DNA of 7,762 nt, taken from NCBI GenBank assembly GCA_023453725.1, contig JAEXTB010000133.1, positions 1 to 7,762 of the forward strand, in the 5' to 3' direction. Positions 5,467 through 7,762 of this stretch are shown here, in pieces. Under the pieces are notes generated by a model. It had not been told where the DNA came from. It worked only from the letters and a program-made list of their open reading frames with translations, and made no database searches. Made by a program: the position numbers and the translations under genes. The stretch comes from Bacillota bacterium. Its GTDB lineage: Bacteria; Bacillota; Clostridia; Christensenellales; CAG-138. Each line of letters begins with the position of its first letter. Positions within the stretch are counted from its first letter, which is position 1.

Positions 5467-6254
5467 GGCATAAATGACCAATGCTCATAAGGATGCTCCC
5501 AGTGAGGATTTGAAGCCCCTCTGCTTCCTGTTGATATTCCTATGTTAAAATTCGGCAAAATTTCTCTTATATTTTTATTTATATGTGTATACAGCCGCTC
5601 TTTAGCTACGGTTCTTTTTCCTCTTCTTTTGGTCCCTTCAACCTTAGCCATATGAAGATTGTTTAGACGAAAGAACATTGCACCTAGTATGACGTCAATA
5701 CACTGTAAAATTACATGATCGTGCGATTTTACTTCAGCAATATCTTCTTTTCTAATACGAACCTTGGCATCTTTGAAGCTTTGAATATTCTGTATATTAA
5801 ACAAATAGTCCTTAAATTTTCTACAGTTCTCGCATTTATCAGGCAGTTGATCTAGATATATCCTTACAAATGTTGTCTCAGAATGTGTGCACTCTGCCAA
5901 TCCAAAAGCATGCTTTACAAACTGATAATACATCTTAAAGTATTTGTCATCTCCTCTTAAGACCTCATTGTCAGTTGGCTTGTTTTCGTTGTTGCGAAAC
6001 ATAATTCGTACTTTAATTTTTCCTTGTCTTACAAAAGCAAAGAATACATCGATGATCTCCATATACTTTTCGACATAATTTTCGGTTACCTTTGTCCACT
6101 TAAGCTCTGAGTTTAGATTAAGAATTTCCTTCTTCTCTTTAATGGCACAAGTGATCTTATCAATATATCTGCCATCTACTATTGCACCGCCAAAAAAATC
6201 GCTAAATTTGGGTCCTGATTGCGCAGACTCATCGCAAAAAATTACATATTCCAA
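5460..6254 (-). CDS. DUF3800-domain protein, RNase H-like fold
   Basis: The protein has 264 residues and starts at TTG (6252-6254); GGGGGA lies six bases upstream. The start is firm because the family's N-terminal strand with its acidic residue, YVIFCDES (D8), begins immediately. Further family signs are SELKWTKV (E50, K52, W53), the strand VRIYLDQ (D135) and LQCIDVILGAMFF (D187). D8, E50, D135 and D187 are candidate metal-binding residues of an RNase H-like centre. This is inference; activity is unproven for most DUF3800 proteins. They are common in phages, mobile elements and accessory regions. The C-terminal third is basic (TKRRGKRTVAKER, 208-220), fitting nucleic-acid binding. Codons are clearly AT-rich compared with all neighbours, suggesting transfer. 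It has its own promoter and converges on the structured RNA. Confidence 0.85.
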   Translation of the reverse strand: MEYVIFCDESAQSGPKFSDFFGGAIVDGRYIDKITCAIKEKKEILNLNSELKWTKVTENYVEKYMEIIDVFFAFVRQGKIKVRIMFRNNENKPTDNEVLRGDDKYFKMYYQFVKHAFGLAECTHSETTFVRIYLDQLPDKCENCRKFKDYLFNIQNIQSFKDAKVRIRKEDIAEVKSHDHVILQCIDVILGAMFFRLNNLHMAKVEGTKRRGKRTVAKERLYTHINKNIREILPNFNIGISTGSRGASNPHWEHPYEHWSFMPK

Positions 6255-6293
6255 TATGATTCCCCCAAATATTATCCAATCACTATAAAGGAT

Positions 6294-6322
6294 ATAATAT
6301 ACCTGTTACATTTGTTTATCAA
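6294..6322 (-). promoter_or_regulatory. Sigma-A-like promoter of the DUF3800 gene
   Basis: On the minus strand: TTGATA (plus 6317-6322), 17 bases, TATTAT (plus 6294-6299). The leader would be about 30 bases, ending at the TTG start 6254. Confidence 0.7.
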
Positions 6323-6379
6323 TATTAGGTAGGCAAAGTAAATGGTCTGATATACTTCTATTTTTCTTTTTTTATGTAG

Positions 6380-6385
6380 TATAAT
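6380..6385 (+). promoter_or_regulatory. Consensus -10 box of the Nudix gene
   Basis: TATAAT is a perfect -10, but no good -35 lies 16-18 bases upstream. The start of transcription near 6392 would leave only about ten bases before ATG 6402, so initiation at ATG 6420 is also possible. Confidence 0.45.
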
Positions 6386-6401
6386 AAAGCAAATCGGGGA
6401 A

Positions 6402-6899
6402 ATGGAGCCTTCTTCTCTCATGGGCGTCAGAAGCACGGCCAAGGCCATCATTGTAGGCAACGGCAAGGTATTGCTGAACAAATGCTACGACAAACACAAC
6501 GGCCACTATTATTCCCTGCCCGGCGGCGGGCAGAACCAGTATGAGCCGCTTGAAGAGGCCGTCATCCGGGAATGTTTGGAGGAAACGGGCTATACCGTAA
6601 CCCCTGTCCGGTTTGCGGCGCTGTGTGAAGAAATCTGCATGGATGAAGAAATCAGGGTCACTTATCCACAGTATGCACACAAGTTATACCATATCTTCGT
6701 CTGCGCGCTGGCGAGTCAAGATGTAATAGCGCCCACCGAAACAGACGATCTCCAGCTGGGCGCTGTCTGGGTAGAGATCGACGCCCTTTCCTCCATCCGC
6801 CTGCTTCCCAAGGCGGTAGGGGAGCATATAACGGAAATCATCGATGGCGCGCCGCCCATGTTTCTAGGCACGGAGCACATTGCTTTCAACCACGGATAA
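6402..6899 (+). CDS. Nudix hydrolase
   Basis: The protein has 165 residues. A complete Nudix box runs from G42 to Y64: G-x5-E48-x7-RECLEETGY. R56, E57, E60 and E61 are in place for metal binding, so the enzyme should be active. Nudix enzymes cleave nucleoside diphosphates linked to another group (such as ADP-ribose, oxidised dNTPs or sugar nucleotides); the substrate cannot be read from the box. The flanking strands (TAKAIIVGNGKVLLNKC and YYSLPGGG before, YHIFVCAL and VWVEIDAL after) fit a standard one-domain member. The start is uncertain: ATG 6402 has only GGGGA two bases away, and ATG 6420 (residue 7) fits the Nudix start as well. It is divergent from DUF3800 and has its own terminator. 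It is GC-richer than DUF3800, so probably not part of that module. Confidence 0.9.
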   Translation: MEPSSLMGVRSTAKAIIVGNGKVLLNKCYDKHNGHYYSLPGGGQNQYEPLEEAVIRECLEETGYTVTPVRFAALCEEICMDEEIRVTYPQYAHKLYHIFVCALASQDVIAPTETDDLQLGAVWVEIDALSSIRLLPKAVGEHITEIIDGAPPMFLGTEHIAFNHG

Positions 6900-6950
6900 T
6901 GTCGCATCCGCTGTTATTCTGTTATAAGACAAGTTTCTACACGCTGCACA

Positions 6951-6996
6951 AACGCCCGAATCCGAAGCAAGTTTGCCGGATGCGGGCGTTTTTTAT
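6951..6996 (+). terminator. Rho-independent terminator of the Nudix gene
   Basis: AACGCCCGAATCCG (6951-6964) pairs with CGGATGCGGGCGTT (6977-6990) with one mismatch, 13 pairs. A T-run ends at 6994. Confidence 0.88.
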
Positions 6997-7078
6997 CGCA
7001 GCCGCGCATTTTCTTAGCGGGGCGTTAGGCGTACATTTGTAGGCATACCATTACTCGTATATTTTTTAACAAAATAGA

Positions 7079-7107
7079 TTGACAACTATCTCACAAAGTC
7101 GTATAGT
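7079..7107 (+). promoter_or_regulatory. Near-consensus promoter upstream of the TrmB gene
   Basis: TTGACA (7079-7084), exactly 17 bases, TATAGT (7102-7107). Transcription would start near 7114, about 130 bases before the TrmB start codon, reading first through a small ORF. Confidence 0.78.
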
Positions 7108-7129
7108 AGCTACCAAGGATAGCTACCAA
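7106..7129. promoter_or_regulatory. Operator-like repeat over the start of transcription
   Basis: TAGCTACCAA occurs twice (7107-7116 and 7120-7129), 13 bases apart. The first copy sits in a perfect palindrome GTAGCTAC (7106-7113), the second in the near-palindrome GGATAGCTACC. They overlap the -10 box and the likely start site, a classic position for repressor binding. The regulator is unknown; self-control by TrmB is possible. Confidence 0.5.
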
Positions 7130-7200
7130 TGACGTATGCTTTCTCATATCGCACCTTTATAGCCGAATACGCAACCCCAATACTTGCAAGCCCCATCTGA
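7129..7200 (+). CDS. Possible 23-residue leader peptide or gene remnant
   Basis: ATG at 7129 opens a 23-codon frame ending in TGA at 7198-7200; it begins MTYAFSYRTF. AAGGA at 7115-7119 lies nine bases upstream, inside the operator-like repeat. It is directly downstream of the strong promoter at 7079-7107. I do not recognise the peptide. It could be a leader ORF, the remains of a lost gene, or chance. Confidence 0.25.
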   Translation: MTYAFSYRTFIAEYATPILASPI

Positions 7201-7212
7201 AAACCTTATGAT
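7184..7212 (+). promoter_or_regulatory. Second promoter, close to the TrmB gene
   Basis: TTGCAA (7184-7189), 17 bases, TATGAT (7207-7212). It would give a short leader of about 26 bases carrying the AAAGAGGA ribosome binding site at 7231-7238. Confidence 0.55.
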
Positions 7213-7244
7213 AAGAACAAACAAAGGAAAAAAGAGGATACGGC

Positions 7245-7762
7245 ATGGGGGATATGATCAGCCGGCTCAAGGAGTTCGGCTTTACGGAAACGGAAGCGAA
7301 AGTCTATATCGCGCTGCTGCAAAACGGGGACTGTACGGGGTATGAGGCCAGCAAATACGCTGGCGTACCGCGCTCTAAAGTCTACGCGACATTGGAAGCG
7401 CTCGTCAGCCGCGGTATACTGGCGACCGCGCTGCGGGAAAAGACAAGCGTCTACCGCGCCAAGCCCATTGAACAGCTCGTTGCGCTCATCCGCAACCAAA
7501 CGGAGGACGCGCTTACCCGCCTGGAGGAAGAAGCCCGTACGTTTGAGGCCCCCCGGGACGGCGAGCAGATCTGGCAATTGACCGGCTACCAAAGCATCCT
7601 CAACAAATGCCGGCATCTCGTTGAGGACGCAAAGCAGGAAGTGTTGATCCAGATCTGGAAGCAGGATCTTGACGCGCGGCTTGAACAATGCATCATCAGC
7701 AAGCAGGCGGAAACCGGGCGCGTGCTCGTTATCCTTTATGATGAAGAGGAAACGTATGAAAC
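7245..7762 (+). CDS. TrmB-family transcriptional regulator (partial, 3' end outside)
   Basis: 172 codons are visible and the frame is open to the end of the window. GAGG (7234-7237) lies seven bases before the ATG. Residues 1-72 form the TrmB-type winged helix: ISRLKEFGFTETEAKVYIALL, then the GYEASKYAGVPRSKVYATLEAL recognition region and the wing ending in SVYRAKP. A coiled segment follows (about 74-100, with LEEEAR). The second domain begins at about IWQLTGYQSI (109-118), as in TrmB regulators with a C-terminal phospholipase D-like sensor domain. Family members bind sugars or other small molecules and control transport or metabolic genes. The target here is unknown because the downstream neighbour is not in the window. 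Two promoters and a repeat element upstream suggest regulated expression. Confidence 0.85.
   Translation, partial: MGDMISRLKEFGFTETEAKVYIALLQNGDCTGYEASKYAGVPRSKVYATLEALVSRGILATALREKTSVYRAKPIEQLVALIRNQTEDALTRLEEEARTFEAPRDGEQIWQLTGYQSILNKCRHLVEDAKQEVLIQIWKQDLDARLEQCIISKQAETGRVLVILYDEEETYE

Noticed and set aside
5120..6373. TTTCTTTTTTT at both sides of the DUF3800 module as possible attachment repeats
   Set aside because: Low-complexity T-runs, one of them part of a terminator; no integrase or longer direct repeat is seen.
7206..7688. 160-residue minus-strand open frame
   Set aside because: It is antisense to the TrmB gene, whose domain signature and ribosome binding site are clear.

Overview
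The window looks like a chromosomal segment of a low- to mid-GC Firmicute, probably a gut-type Clostridia. Supporting signs are strong AGGAGG-type ribosome binding sites, TTG and GTG starts, sigma-A-like promoters with 17-nt spacers, and short rho-independent terminators. No taxon can be fixed from sequence alone. Most genes are moderately GC-rich. The exception is a clearly AT-rich block around 5260-6400.

Layout, left to right. (1) 1-410: the 3' end of an unrecognised gene, then a small MerR-like DNA-binding gene with an in-frame TAA, closed by a hairpin at 432-471. (2) 563-1396: a stand-alone prenyltransferase/squalene-cyclase-type alpha/alpha-barrel protein. It meets the next operon at a perfect two-way terminator (1414-1445). 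(3) 3983-1477, minus strand: three genes in a row encoding a 109-residue protein made only of CxxC knuckles, a 251-residue zinc-ribbon protein with a Gly-rich hydrophobic patch, and a 411-residue protein with two PH/GRAM-like repeats. The third starts at TTG, behind a leader carrying a GC-rich palindromic repeat. (4) 4358-5103: an NTF2/SnoaL-like protein and a four-helix membrane protein, paired and closed by a terminator. (5) 5311-6254: an AT-rich module of a DUF3800 gene (minus strand) and, convergent with it, a ~70-nt structured RNA with its own promoter and U-tract terminator. (6) 6402-6899: a Nudix hydrolase, divergent from DUF3800. (7) 7079-7762: a TrmB-family regulator running off the window, preceded by two promoters, operator-like repeats and a possible 23-residue leader ORF.

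The most interesting element is module 5. The RNA at about 5393-5466 can form a long closing stem, a 7-bp hairpin, and a pseudoknot in which the whole six-base hairpin loop pairs with a downstream UAGGGA. Structured RNAs beside DUF3800 genes (the DUF3800 RNA motifs) have been described by comparative genomics, with no known function. This locus may be a member or relative of those motifs. A protein-RNA partnership, for example in defence or a mobile element, is inference.

The zinc-ribbon/zinc-ribbon/PH-like operon is a second cluster of unknown purpose, and its conserved order would be worth testing.
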